A DNA stretch of 64,000 bases. Source: Lateolabrax maculatus. Taxonomy: Eukaryota; Chordata; Actinopteri; Acropomatiformes; Lateolabracidae. Under the pieces are notes generated by a model. That model had not been told where the DNA came from. It did no database searches and saw only the letters and a list, made by a program, of their open reading frames with translations. Shown in pieces: positions 53,621-64,000 of the stretch. How positions within the stretch are numbered: position 1 is the first letter of the stretch; the number at the start of each line of letters is the position of its first letter. The DNA lies in NCBI GenBank assembly GCA_031216445.1, contig CM062219.1, positions 2,195,501 through 2,259,500 of the forward strand, written 5' to 3'. Position numbers and translations under genes: made by a program.

Positions 53621-55220
53621 CAAAAACAGCCTGAGATCAGTCACAGCTACTATGATGATACAAACTTTATTTATTGACCTTATGGACATTTTTTATTTTT
53701 CATTTTTATTCCATTTCCCGTTTTATCTCTTAACTTGCAGTTACTATTAATGGCTAACCAAAATACAAGTAAAAAGATGTGATCGGTTCACAGTGTGCTA
53801 CACATGTCTCGAAGTTAGGAACACATGTCTACATTTCCGAGGCAGACAACACCTGACAACACCACATCCACCACAGATATCAGACTAAAAAGATCATCTT
53901 TAGTTTACAACTAACTTTGCGTTGCAGTAGCTGATTCTCTCAGACATTTAATGATGTCAATTTGGACAATTTGTGAAATTGTGATGGGTATTTGTCACTA
54001 TTTTCAAAAATGTAAGAGAACCAACAATGGATCTATATATATATATATATTTTTTAATCTTAGATACATTTTTTGTTATATTTGCTGAAATTCTCCTTAC
54101 ACCCCGACAGCAATCAATAAATAAAATGCTCTGAAACAAACAAACAAAAATCAGTATTTGTGGCTGTCGCAGGCCTGTAATAAGCAGAAATAACTGCCAA
54201 CATGCTTGCTTGACAGCTGTGGGTACCAACAATCGCCATGTTCGTTTTTTACGCTCTTTATGATAATTTTTGGTGTTTCCTTACATGTGAAAGAGACACA
54301 CTGAGGTAGTTGGATACGGTTAGCGATGACAATGATGGACCGCGCTCTTCTCCCCAAGATATACAGATATATGCAGAAGACATATATACATAAAATATGT
54401 ATGTATATATACAGTATGTCTATGTTAGAGTTGTTGTATATGCACATTGTTACAATATATGTCTCTGTGCTGTCGTGGACTCCTTCCAGCAGAAATCAGG
54501 CCTGAAGGAAGGAGTTTACTTTTACTTTCAAATTAAAATTAAAATAATAGGTAGTTGTAGCCGTACGAAGTAATACGTAATCAAAACTCAAGAGGGGGCC
54601 TTAAAAAAAGTACTCCACCTATTTAACATTACAGTCCTATAACACTGTCAAAAAAGAAAAAGGATGGAAATTGATGCAACAGAACCAGAGGTATCATCTT
54701 TTTATTTCCACACACTCTCCCTGCCTAACGCCTACATTACCCACAATGCAGTTCAACTGCTAACTGTTCCACAGGAGATTCAGGTGTGTGATGCCAGTAG
54801 CAGTTACTGTATCTTCGAGCAGCCGAGATGAGCAGCAGAGACGGAGGTCTCGTCAGCTCGCGTCTTTCTAACTCTACACCAACACGTTTTTGTAGTTTTT
54901 AAACTCGTAGTGTTCAGACCCAACTGGTGCTGACTCAAGTGACATCACTTGAGGACATTTATCAGGCTAAAGGCTTTAAACATAATTTTTCACATTTGCA
55001 GTAGTGCTCCCTCACACCTGTACACAGACTTTGATGTGTAAAATCAGGGGAGCTCCCCTTTAACTACAGACACTGAACCTTCTTGACAGGAAGAAATAAA
55101 CCCCTTTAGAGCAGCGGCAGCAGATATATCAGTCAACAACGGCTAAAATACAGGACGGCGGCTCTGTCGTAGCTCCCGGGCACCGATGCCAAGTGTCCAT
55201 GCCGAGGAGAGAGAGACAGC

Positions 55221-55318
55221 AGCCCGCCCTCTGACCTCGTCCAGGCTGGAGAGGAGAGCAGCAGGGCTGGGCTGGGATGAGGAGCCGGGCTGGTAGCCGG
55301 GGTGACATATGGACACCC
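55221..55318 (-). other. possible cryptic or alternative exon
   Basis: GC-rich segment bounded on the minus strand by CAGACAG and by GAG followed by GTCAGA. It is open in one frame, giving G-V-S-I-C-H-P-G-Y-Q-P-G-S-S and L-L-S-S-L-D-E, and would end in phase 0, which fits ttc28 exon 1. No in-frame ATG and no recognised homology. Confidence 0.15.
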
Positions 55319-55571
55319 CACCTGTCTGCCTACCTCTACTTAGCTCTGCCCCTCAAATCTGTCGCCTTCACACTGATTTGGCTGCTGTAACTGGGATGCA
55401 GCGTTGCACATTTTGGCATTCATGTCCTATTCATGCGTTGTACCTTTACCTTGATTGGAGAACCTTCTGGGAGGATAATTTCAGTTATTATATCAGAGGA
55501 GGAAAAGTTATAAGAATAGCAATGTGGCCATTATCTCTGCATGACTGTGTGTGAGTGAAGGTACAGCACAA

Positions 55572-55574
<3 letters not shown>

Positions 55575-55608
<34 letters not shown>
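55575..55608. repeat. (GT)n microsatellite
   Basis: About 17 GT units. Confidence 0.95.
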
Positions 55609-55609
<1 letters not shown>

Positions 55610-55790
55610 AGAGCTTTTTACCCCCATCAAAGGTGTAAACATGCCAGAGCCAGACAGAAAGTGACAGCAGGAAGAGTCTGCCTCCACCACCTCCTCCAGC
55701 CTCCTGCTCACACACATCCTGCCTATTAGCTCAGTCTGGCTACGCTGCCTGCTAAGCACATACAGGGGGTACAGTCCAGACAGCCTCACA

Positions 55791-55791
<1 letters not shown>

Positions 55792-55829
<38 letters not shown>

Positions 55830-55852
55830 CGTCGCCGCCGCCGCCGCCGCCT
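55792..55852. repeat. compound (CA)n(CCG)n repeat
   Basis: About 18 CA units followed by CGTCGCCGCCGCCGCCGCCG, a dinucleotide tract running into a CCG triplet tract. Confidence 0.95.
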
Positions 55853-56477
55853 CCCGAACACACACAAACACACTTTCCATCTTGTTTTTTTTCATCTGTC
55901 TCTCAGCAGTGTTCTGGAGCATCTCCGAAAAAAATCTTGTCAGATTAGAGGGTCTCTTCATAAACCGCTCTGGTCGTGTCTGGCTCGTCTGGTTTGCAGG
56001 TATTTCACACTGATTCCCAGTCGAGCACTTAGACAGCCTCTTCACCATCAGCTGACAGGTCTGTGTCAGTTAAAGTGAAGTGATCAATAAAAGGGACTAG
56101 ACTAATCCTGGTGGTATGTCTGGGAGTGTATTTGCACGTGCCGTATTTATATTGTGTGTATTTATTCCTTGTACAAGTGTGTCTCCTTTCTGTGCTCATA
56201 TATAAGCACCCCGACAGCTCCTGGGGCTATAATCAATATGTTTTTATTATAATAAAGTGTTACATCACAATGTGACAGTGTGAAAGGGGTCGTTCGTAGT
56301 GATGAACCTACAGAGAATTATCACCTAAATCTGCAGCTCCGCTCGGATGTACGGAGCTTTATAGTAAGTTTCAGATCATTGTTTAGCTGTTTTCGGACGC
56401 AGCAGGCAGCTGTTTTTAGTGAAAAACCTCTAAAGACTCACTGTACACTCGAGCAGTCACTTTTTATTAAGTCATGT

Positions 56478-56700
56478 TTCAGAATCAGAAATACTGTATT
56501 GATCCCTGGTGGGTCAGGTTACAGTTGCTCCAATTCTAGTTCTATAGTAGAAATATATATAAGCATAGAGAAACGATTAGAAATAAAAAATGAGATAAGA
56601 AGTATGTAGAAATATGTGCATTTTACTACAATAAAACAACAATATATAGAAAAAATTAAAAATAAGTAAAAAATGAGATATATGTAAAAATAAAGAATAT
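56478..56700. mobile_element. LINE-like 3' end fragment
   Basis: AGAATCAGAAATACTGTATT is followed by GATCCCTGGTGGG and TTACAGTTGCTCC, the 3' tail pattern of fish L2-type elements. AT-rich ATATGTAAAAATA-like repeats follow. Class assigned from memory of the motif. Confidence 0.5.
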
Positions 56701-57509
56701 GAGCATCATACTACATGGATTCATCGATCTCCATTATTCCCGTGTGGCGACACACAACGGTCTTGAGATTGTGGTGAGACTTGGAATTTGTTTTCGTGGC
56801 TCCAGTTCTGTGATTATCCTGAAAACCTCCCGAAACAATACCAAACATTAGGCCGCTCATCTTTGAATATACAGTATATCTTACTGTCTTATCGGTGACG
56901 GCCTTTTCACGAGATTCTGGCAACAGTCTGTGGGGATGAGTGTGGTGCACAGGAGGCAGTCACACGAGGTTGTAGATGTGATGCTGCTCCACTTGTTTCT
57001 GGTTCCTGGCTGCTGCTTTTTACAAAGTCAGCAAACATTGTGCAGCCAAAATACTCCCACACTCTCCCCCATTTTTACTTAGTAGCCGATCAATTAGGCA
57101 TTCAGCAGGTCAAGCTGATGCTGGACCACAAGGCAAACTACTTGTTTTTTGGTATGCTGCTGCCGTTTTACCAGCTTATGGCACTTCTTAACAGTAAGTT
57201 GCTCATGCTCTACAGTCATATATCTCACCGGCATATACCGATTCTTGTTGGCATATGCTACTACAATTTGCCCGATGCGGTGTGCATATTCTAAACAGTT
57301 TATCACTTCTCTTTCACTGGCAGATACCACTTTTCATTACTTTGTCTAGTGGTATGTTGATGCCATTTGACTGGCTTGAAAACGTTATGTCACTTCTCTT
57401 CCGCTGATAAATACCCCTCCCCGGTGGCTTACGTCGATGCTTTAATGGCTGCTGACAATTGGTATGTTGCTGCTGTGTGCCACAACATTATTACAATTGA
57501 TCCTGAGGG

Positions 57510-57720
57510 GGATATGAATGTGTATTTCATGTTGATCCATCCAGTAGTTGGTGAGACATTTCACTCAAAACCACAAATTTCAACCTCATGGTGGCGTTAC
57601 AGAGAAAAAGTCAGGTGATCACCAAAGTCTTTCGACTTCATCTTCCGGGGAACATGAACATCTGTACAGAATTTCATGACAATCCATCCAACGGTTGTTG
57701 AGATATTTCAGTCTGTACCG
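57510..57720. repeat. dispersed repeat with CCATCCAACNGTTGTTGAGATA motif
   Basis: AACCTCATGGTGGCGTTACA, GTCAGGTGATCACCAAAGTC and CCATCCAACGGTTGTTGAGA match pieces at 63400-63500 and the inverse of 47701-47870. Confidence 0.65.
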
Positions 57721-59329
57721 AAGTGTTGATTGGAACATTTCAATGAGCGTGTGTTAAAAAGAGACATAATGTCAAACGAAATGAAGGAGAGAGTGAGAGA
57801 TACAGCGAGAGAGGTGTAATTTGTTGGTGTGTGATGCGCACCGGACGAACAGATGCTTCAATTACTGCTCGTAACTCACATTAATCGAGAACAGATGGCA
57901 GCACAAGTGGCGGGAGAGAGAGAGGGTGAGTACGAGGGAGAGAGAATCACATAAACCAGCCGTGATGGAGATTGATGTCTTTGCAAATAAGAGAATCTGC
58001 CTCAAAACACACAGACGAAACCTTCACTCTCTTTCAAAGTGGATTGAACCTTATTTTCTTTCCGCCGGGTCGCTTGTGACTGAACAGATTCACCGCCATT
58101 CAGAGGATGTGGAAGAGGCAGATGAAGATGTGGCCTTGAGTAATTTGTTAAGAGATGGAGCGGACTGAGGGGAAAGAGGAAAGCTTCTCGACACACCTGG
58201 CAGCCTGAAGGCAGCTCTAATTTTCTCACAAGAGACAAACAATAGTAGTACATTACACCACAACTGACAAATGAACATTACTGTCTAGAGCGTCATACAA
58301 TCCTAACTGTGGGTGGGAGAGGGTGAGCGAGCTGTCTGTATCTGTGTATTTGCATGTATGTTATGTTACGTAATGCTGTTTTTGTTTGTATATGTATTCG
58401 TGTCTATAGGAACCCCTTGAAAATGACATGCTACATCCTTTAAATAAATTCAAATTCAAACTACCTGCGTTTGTGTACTCCTGTGTCACATCAAAGAGGC
58501 ATTTTCTCAGAAATGAGTATGAATTTCGATGGTAAATTCGCCATCATTGTAAACTGTATACGTGCAGTGCTAGATTGAAAAGCTTAGGTAGAAAATGATG
58601 GTCAAAACTACAAAAATAAGATCCAAGTTGCAATAAGCTTGAATCGTCCTTTAAGTTTTCTGGCGCAGTCGTCAGGGTGAAACTAGGGGAGGAATTATTG
58701 TCTTTGCTGAACAACAGGGAAGAAACTGACGGCCATCACTAAAAAACAGAGAGGTTCGTTTTGCCAAGTCAATACCCCACTTATCCCACAGTAGGTGATA
58801 TAACGACATGCTGTGTGAGTTGTGAGCTGCGTGCTGTAAAGCTCGGAGAGTGAGATCATTATTTAAGAGCCTGAGAGCGTCTGAGGGAGTCATTAAAAAC
58901 AGCAATCTGTATTGTGAGGATGCCTCTTTGTAGAATTGAATGCACCTTATTACCGGGGTAAAGTATGATCAAACCCGGAGAATTTAAACCAGCAGACCTC
59001 TACAGCGGTGCACAGTTACTCACAGTCTGGGAATTAACAGCCCTCTCATCTTGCAGGGCGACGTGATTCAAACAAGTTCTTCTAACAGACTAGTCAGCCT
59101 GTAATGCGCTGTGGCGGAGAAATGATGCTGCTGAGCAAGCATCTTCACAGAAAATTGGAAACACATAATCTAACACAAATAAGAAAGAAACCACCGCAAA
59201 AGGCCATTTGAAAAAAACAAAAAACCTCATTTTACCCAATGAAACTGATTCAGTATGTTGGAAAAAACACAGTGAAGTGTGGGTGTTAAAGACTGGGAGG
59301 TAATACATCCACCTGTACCGAATTAGATG

Positions 59330-59935
59330 CTTTGCTTCAGTGAAAGTACCAATACAACGATGTAAAAACACTCTATTACAAGTAAATCTTTCAATTTAAA
59401 GTATTATGAGCAAAAAAATGTACTTAAATATGACATTATTAGATTGTTCATACTGAAACATCAATGTTAGAGCAGCATTTTACTGTTGTAGCTGCTCCAG
59501 CTCATTTCATTTTTTGGGACTTTTCTCTAATATTTGCTTTATTTGTGAAATATTGGATCATTTTAACACTTTGGGCCTCAAACAATTATTTAAATGAATC
59601 TGAATCTGAGAGGTTTGGAGGAGAAATGTCTCCGCTGGAACAACATCTGAGGGCAAGGGCCCCGACTAGAGCCGCAAAGGTTTGAAACCACTGGTTCAAC
59701 CTTTAGCAATCAATGTCTTGATTGGGGACGATTCATGTAATGATCAAATGATAATATAATCTTTAAATATGAAAAGTAACTAGTAACTATATCTGTCAGA
59801 GGAAAGTACAATATTTCCCTCTGAAATGTAGTAGATTAGAAGCAGAAAGTAACATTAAGCAGAAATACTCAGGTAAAGTATCTAAAAACTGTATTTAAGT
59901 ACAGTACTTAAGTAAATATCATTTCCACCATGAGG
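59330..59935. mobile_element. AAGTA-family MITE
   Basis: Contains TTCAGTGAAAGTACCAATAC, GGGCCCCGACTAGAGCCGCA and AAGTACAGTACTTAAGTAAA, and ends CATTTCCACCATG. Same layout as the 10298-10993 copy, but degenerate. Confidence 0.6.
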
Positions 59936-62314
59936 CATTTATACACCCACCCTTATTCACTGGTATATACACACACACACACCAACTGTTCCCTAATCTG
60001 CATGAATATTTATCATTGTTTCACTGGGACACACTATTTAAGATGCAATAATTGAGTTGGAGTGGCCATAACCACTGTTTCCACTGGGACCAATAAAGAT
60101 GTTACACTGCCAGCTGCAGGCTCTCTCACACAGACCTGCAGAGCCAGTTTAATGGCTTCACAAGTCTGTGTGCTGGAGTGTGTAAAACTCAGAAAAACTG
60201 GAGAAGTTGTAAAGGCGGAGGTGCATCCAAGGCCTTACGTTTTATAAAGAGAGTTTTGCACAACATAAAACCCTCGTTCATCAAGGACAGAGAGCGCATG
60301 TCTCTTCTGTGTGTGCCTCTCTGAGTCTGTATTGATGTTGGCCTGTTTTAAGTGGATGTAGATGTGCAGTACCATATGCAGGGTCATCAGTGACGCCCCT
60401 GGCATCATATGTTGAGGGACCACAAAATGTATCTGGAGCCAACAGATTAGGCGTCGCCGTCTGTCTGATGTAACCAGACCACAGCAGCGCCTGCGAGTGC
60501 AAAGCTGAGCTCTGCCTACATTAACAACAACACAGGTCATTAACTGTATGCAGCATTCAGCGGACGCAACTGGGCTGAGCCATAACGCTTTACAGTAATG
60601 TTGTGAGTACTGTTATTATGCGGTTTAAATTTCAGTAATGACCTAACAGTTGTCATGGTGTATAACAAGATGGAGACCAAGCTACAGGCCTACTGTAGGA
60701 CCCACAGTTAATACCAATAACATACACAACATACAGAGGTTTCCACAGGTCTGTTAACCAGTGCCCACGTAGCCCAAGTACAGATCCTACATACAACCTT
60801 ATTAAATAATGACGAAGGTTGATTACTCCAGTGATAACATTGCCACAACTTAGATTTTGTTGAGAGAAAGAATAAGAAGTGATCAGTGGTGTTGGGGACA
60901 CTGATCAAATGCAGTGACCACTTATAGAAAACCAATAGCTTGGTAGTTAATCACCAGTTTATCACCAGTTTCTGGCAGTTAATCATCCGTTTCTGGCTTG
61001 TTAATAGTGTTAACGTCAATATCCAAGTCGTATTTATGACTTTTCTGAAAGCTCCAATATATCTGACTTCACAATATGTAAGTGCCTGAAAACCAAACAA
61101 ACATGGACACCTCATGTCAGTGGGTTTGGTCCAGACTAAGATGGATTGCCACCAGCAGGTAAAACTTTTCACTTCTTTCTCAACATCTCAAGGTCAACGA
61201 GGTGAACATTTCAGTTTGTCCATTACTTTGGTTTATGTAGCTAAAAGCAATCATACAAACGACACGAGCTGTCCAATGAAATGGGAATCTTTCCCATCTC
61301 TACCATCCATCCCATATGAACGCTGCACTAAACTGGCTTATACATATACACAGCTTTATGAAACATTGTTTTTAATGAGTAATACAGAGTTTTATTTGGA
61401 AGCGCACTAATGGTTATAAGAACAAGTGTTCATTTTTTTATTTTGGTCAGGGCCACAGGATCAAAGTTACAGGGGGTTGATGACGTGACAGCGTTTAAGT
61501 GTAAGTCAACACTTGAGGACGTACAGTAGAAAGCATTTTTCAATCTCTCTTTGAAATTTGATGTCTGAAGGTCAATATAAAGTGCCAGCTGACACATTTT
61601 TCTCTTTTTATCTCCTCTTAAATACCACAGAACCTCACTTCACTGCAGCTGTTCAAACACCTGATCCGCCACTTCAAACCTTCGCTCTCTATTGGCTTCT
61701 AGGAAACAGGATTTCTATCTTGAAAATACATAACGCACCACGAGTATTATTTTGCTCAAGGTGCATTTTTTTCATGCTCAAAGTCTGTGTGGATAACCTG
61801 AGTGGGACGTCAACTCAGGCATTTAACCTTGGCGTACAGGCTGAATTACTCTGAACCTAGAGCTCTAAATTAAAGAAAGTATTTTCTCTGTCACACACAT
61901 ACACACAAGTAATCCTAGTTAACCTCAACACACAAGGTTTATTCCCTGGGTGACTAAAAGCAATTCCCTTTTTTCTCCTCTCTGTGCTCTACTTTATCTG
62001 TAAACCCAGACCCTGAGTCATTCCCTCGACCCTTTCATATTATGTGAATACACTATCAGACACCATCTTTAGAACAATCTACCTCCCTCTATACTACACA
62101 CACACATAAACACACACACATACCGCAGCACTTACAAGAAAAATATGCATAAAGGGGGAGTGTGGAGGGTAGGAGGACAAGTGGCCTTCTGATCCTGTTA
62201 ACTGCACTACTGCGGAGGGGTTTGGCTCTCTTACACTGGGTAATTAGGCTGTCACTCAACCGGCTGCTGCTGCGTTTGTGTGTGTGTGTGCATGTGCTGG
62301 TTTGATTGCCTCAG

Positions 62315-62327
62315 TGACCTTTGACCC
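62315..62327 (+). promoter_or_regulatory. DR1 nuclear receptor motif
   Basis: TGACCTTTGACCC is a direct repeat of the AGGTCA type with one-base spacing, as bound by HNF4, PPAR/RXR or COUP-TF. It lies in a complex, repeat-poor stretch (62290-62620) of the 5' intron. Occupancy unknown. Confidence 0.35.
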
Positions 62328-62815
62328 TGAGGGAGCAAATATACCTGCTGGGAAAACGAGTATGGGGTCAATGTGAAGAGCTAAGGGAACAGAACTGTAA
62401 AAATGAGAGATTGGGTCGCAGTGGGGAGAGAATAATTAGAGAAATATAGGTTGACATAGACTGATACGCTCGGCTTATTAGGGCTGACAATGATTCTGCC
62501 ATGTTTGTATTAGCGCGGGGATCCACCGCATCAAACCAAGCGCTTCCAATTCATCCCGACGCTGCATCAACAAAAGACAAGTGTGACAAAATGTGCACAG
62601 GAAGACGGGGGCAGGACATCAATGTAAATAAATCAGAGAGAGAGACGGAGGAGTTAAATGAGATGAAAGACAAAGCCTCTTAGGAACAACAGAAATGTGT
62701 CAGAATCTGGGAAACCCAGTGGTTGTGATGAAGAGCAAATAAAGGTATCCTGGTGCTGTCATCTCTCTTCTGTTTATTATCAAATAAATATTTTTAAGGG
62801 CCTTTTTTAGCCTTA

Positions 62816-62876
62816 TTTGATAGACGAAGGGAGGAAAATCAGGCTCACCCTGATTTTCCTCCCTTCGTCTATCAAA
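62816..62876. repeat. perfect 28-bp hairpin, 5-base loop
   Basis: Arms 62816-62843 and 62849-62876 are perfectly complementary, separated by CTCAC. It is followed by an A run and a SINE. An 11-base inverted pair, CTTATTTGATA (62812-62822) and TATCAAATAAG (62996-63006), brackets the hairpin plus SINE. Confidence 0.95.
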
Positions 62877-62883
62877 AAAAAAA

Positions 62884-62990
62884 GGAGCGATGGCTTGCAG
62901 CAAAGGCTGCTGGGTCGTACTCGAACCCCGTCCACTACAGTATGGACTAAATGGTATGTGCACTACCCACTGAGCTACCAGGACGCCCCA
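62884..62990 (-). mobile_element. tRNA-derived SINE
   Basis: On the minus strand it starts GGGGCGTCCTGGTAGCTCAG and carries an A box (TAGCTCAGTGGG) and a B box (GGTTCGAGTAC). It ends CAGCCTTTGCTGCAAGCCAT. The acceptor stem does not close, so it is a retroposon and not a working tRNA gene. Confidence 0.75.
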
Positions 62991-63029
62991 TCACTTATCA
63001 AATAAGACATTAAATACCCGAAAATACTT

Positions 63030-63230
63030 TAAAAAACTACCCCAGAGACTGTATAAAAGAAGTAGGCGTGGACTCTGTGGTGTCAATGTCCGCGAGTTCG
63101 GCATTTTGGCCGTCGCCATCTTGTTTTTTTGGAACCAGAAGTGACGTTATTTGGACGAAAGGGTGGCGCTGCCTCTATCCTGATTGGCAGTCGCTGTAGT
63201 ATGTTCACAATGACAATACGAACATGCTGA
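63030..63230. repeat. dispersed repeat with AACGTCACTTC core, copy 2 (inverted)
   Basis: AGAAGTGACGTTATTTGGAC, ATTTTGGCCGTCGCCATCTT and GCTGCCTCTATCCTGAT match the inverse of 30370-30470. Confidence 0.65.
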
Positions 63231-63339
63231 TGTCATGCGGGTATAATGTTTACCATATTTACAATCACAGTTCACACTGCAGGTGAGGCTGATCATTCGT
63301 TTTTTTCGGTATTAAATCATAAACCAAACTATTGGACGA

Positions 63340-63540
63340 AAATGTCGGTGGCATTCTTTCCCTGGGAACCATGAATGCATTCTTAAAGAATGGTGGTGCC
63401 AATCCATCCTGTAGATGTTGAGATATTTCACAGCATAAGTTAACATTTCAACCTGCTGGTGGCGCTAGAGCAAAAGTCAGGGGATCACCAAATCCCCTGG
63501 CAAATTCATCCTCTGGGAACCATGATTGTGTGTTATAAAG
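63340..63540. repeat. dispersed repeat with CCATCCTGTAGATGTTGAGATA motif
   Basis: CCCTGGGAACCATGAATGCA, AGATGTTGAGATATTTCACA, CTGGTGGCGCTAGAG and GTCAGGGGATCACCAAATCC. Same family as 57510-57720. Confidence 0.65.
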
Positions 63541-64000
63541 CCACCTGATACGTCACAAAAAGACATTAGATTCCTGTCGCCTGACCACTCAAGCATCCAT
63601 ACTTTGCTTTAACAAGACTACGAAGGCTATGACTTAAGTTAGCCAAGGAAATGAAACAGGAGAACATTTGTTCAAAGGTGTTGATCATATTTAGTTCTGT
63701 CTGCATGAAGACAACTGCAATAAATAACTATTTTTTCACAAACGTGTCCTTGAGGGGGAAAAGCTCATTTTGACCAAAATCTTAGTTCTTATTAATTTGT
63801 TTTCATTACAATCCTTTTCTCATCTCTCCCCAAGGCCTACTGCCTCTCAGTGTCCTTCTCCTCCTCTGCTTTTTATACCTCTAACACCTAAACTGAAAGC
63901 CGGGGTCAACCCCCCCGCCCCTTCTCCTCCTCTCCTGGTGGTGCACCGTCTTAATTAGAGCCAAATCATCCGGGGAGAGCTGAGGAGAGGTGGAGGACGG

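Larger units (their letters stand above)
52290..64000 (-). other. ttc28 5' large intron (partial)
   Basis: 11.7 kb from exon 1 to the window edge with no coding exon that continues ttc28. I looked for the expected upstream peptide ending W-P-K before a GT donor and did not see it. It carries microsatellites, L2-like and MITE fragments, dispersed repeats, a SINE and a perfect hairpin near 62.85 kb, and two unique-looking blocks (53290-53620, 62290-62620). Confidence 0.6.

Noticed and set aside
62915..62989. tRNA gene
   Set aside because: A and B boxes are present, but the acceptor stem and anticodon arm do not fold, and the SINE-type tail follows directly.

Overview
This window looks like teleost fish chromosomal DNA, probably from a percomorph. 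Short exons with GT/AG borders alternate with AT-rich introns full of CA/GT microsatellites and fish-type interspersed repeats. No prokaryotic operon, phage, CRISPR or viral feature was seen.

One gene fills most of the window. The minus strand carries ttc28 (tetratricopeptide repeat protein 28, a TPR-CHAT protein). I traced 33 consecutive coding exons, from 52142-52289 (most 5') to 5856-6975 (stop codon). Every junction keeps the reading frame, giving 7317 coding bases: 2438 residues plus a stop. The true first exon (start codon and N-terminus) is not visible and probably lies beyond the right edge. Exons 1-16 (46 to 19 kb, plus 52 kb) encode the TPR array. Exons 17-20 link it to the CHAT domain, exons 21-25 (14.4 to 12.5 kb) encode CHAT, and exons 26-31 a conserved post-CHAT region. 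Exons 32-33 encode a long Ser/Pro-rich tail ending in a conserved C-terminus. A polyadenylation signal follows at about 5174.

About 1 kb downstream of the ttc28 3' end, on the same strand, is a CpG-rich promoter and the first coding exon of a phosphatidylinositol transfer protein gene (4167-4186, Met-Val-Leu-Ile-Lys-Glu, then a split codon). The ttc28 neighbourhood points to pitpnb, because PITPNB lies next to TTC28 in vertebrates. The rest of that gene runs off the left edge.

The large introns (25.8-34.3, 36.6-46.0, 46.5-52.1 and 52.3-64 kb) hold no convincing second gene. They carry a hAT-like MITE family with one copy whose target duplication is readable, two tRNA-like SINEs, several other dispersed families, a polypurine tract and a few segments that look like conserved non-coding elements. 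The points most worth checking are a GC-AG intron, a 24-nt microexon, two donors that run straight into microsatellites, a perfect 28-bp hairpin beside a SINE, and a CHAT domain without its catalytic cysteine. I found no undescribed multi-gene system here.
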